In this document: positions 63,849 to 64,000 of the stretch, one piece after another
Layout of the letters: each line of letters begins with the position of its first letter
How positions within the stretch are numbered: position 1 is the first letter of the stretch
Notes under the pieces: generated by a model
What the model was told of the DNA's origin: nothing
Database searches by the model: none
Seen by the model: the letters and a program-made list of their open reading frames with translations, nothing else
Position numbers and translations under genes: made by a program
Source of the DNA: Calditrichales bacterium MX18-03
GTDB taxonomy: Bacteria > Bacillota > Clostridia > Lutisporales > Lutisporaceae
Direction: 5' to 3'
NCBI GenBank assembly: GCA_021083345.1
Contig: JAJGRE010000001.1
Coordinates: 248,001-312,000, forward strand
Length of the DNA stretch: 64,000 nt

Positions 63849-64000
63849 CTATACTACTCCCAAACTCTTCAGTAAAATCTCAAAGGACTCTTCATCCGGT
63901 ATCAGGAAGAAGTTCCCTTTTACATGATTGGTTCCTTCACAGAAATCCGTCTCAATCAGCATGACTTTATCGCCGACCTGTCCAAACAGGATCACCGGTA
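63849..64000 (-). CDS. cheC: CheY-P phosphatase CheC (C-terminal end, partial)
   Basis: About 50 C-terminal residues are visible before the right edge: LFGQVGDKVMLIETDFCEG, then GNFFLIPDEESFEILLKSLG. The FFLIPD..S...LL..LG ending is typical of CheC. CheC dephosphorylates CheY-P and binds CheD, whose gene directly follows. Confidence 0.85.
   Translation of the reverse strand, partial: PVILFGQVGDKVMLIETDFCEGTNHVKGNFFLIPDEESFEILLKSLGVV

Overview
The window is a piece of a spore-forming, motile, low-to-mid GC Firmicute chromosome, most likely a member of the Clostridia. Evidence: the Bacillus/Clostridium gene order around rpsB-tsf-pyrH-frr, polC, nusA-infB, pnp, dpaAB, ftsK, recA and rny; sporulation genes (spoVS, dpaA, dpaB, ymxH, tepA); and a fliA-cheD-cheC motility block at the right edge. 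Nearly all core genes lie on the minus strand, so the window reads in operon order from right (64000) to left (1).

Layout from right to left. 64000-58972: end of a flagellar/chemotaxis operon (cheC partial, cheD, a small membrane protein, fliA, fapA and three small unassigned genes). 58911-53701: rpsB, a probable structured RNA, tsf, pyrH, frr, a small unknown gene, uppS and cdsA. 53596-45345: dxr, rseP, ispG, a glycosyltransferase and polC. 45325-36455: the rimP-nusA-ylxR-ylxQ-infB-rbfA-nrnA-truB-ribF operon, then rpsO. pnp follows. 34178-29099 is an accessory block (lysE exporter, lysR regulator, orphan multi-PAS histidine kinase, glutamine amidotransferase) that separates pnp from its usual neighbour ylxY. 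28872-18699: ylxY, M16 peptidase, dut, ymxH, dpaA, dpaB (split), lysC, tepA. 18508-825: ftsK, GNAT, rimO, pgsA, cinA, recA (with a LexA box), recX, rny, ymdB, spoVS, PHP phosphoesterase, aminotransferase, purB, asnS and an L,D-transpeptidase. A tRNA-Trp and a partial unknown gene sit at the left edge.

The main discovery is at 21263-24608. The dipicolinate synthase subunit B gene (dpaB/spoVFB) is cut in two by a compact element of 3,341 bp. The element carries an intact 482-residue large serine recombinase, a RelA/SpoT-domain protein and a small acidic ORF. Both ends share a 5-bp core (CTGTA on the + strand). Joining the two halves at that core restores an in-frame 196-residue DpaB with the conserved run VIAPCT-GNTLSKLANA. 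The element therefore looks like a miniature skin-type sporulation intervening element: it should be excised in the mother cell to rebuild a gene needed for dipicolinate synthesis. A sigma-K-like promoter precedes dpaA. Excision would also bring lysC, which feeds the dipicolinate/lysine pathway, back next to dpaAB.

Other notable points: a roughly 195-nt multibranched RNA fold between rpsB and tsf; an apparent AUA start for rny; 111-bp tandem repeats in infB encoding an Arg/Asn/Asp/Pro-rich linker; a sigma-H-like promoter before spoVS; and a perfect dyad between the divergent lysR and lysE genes.
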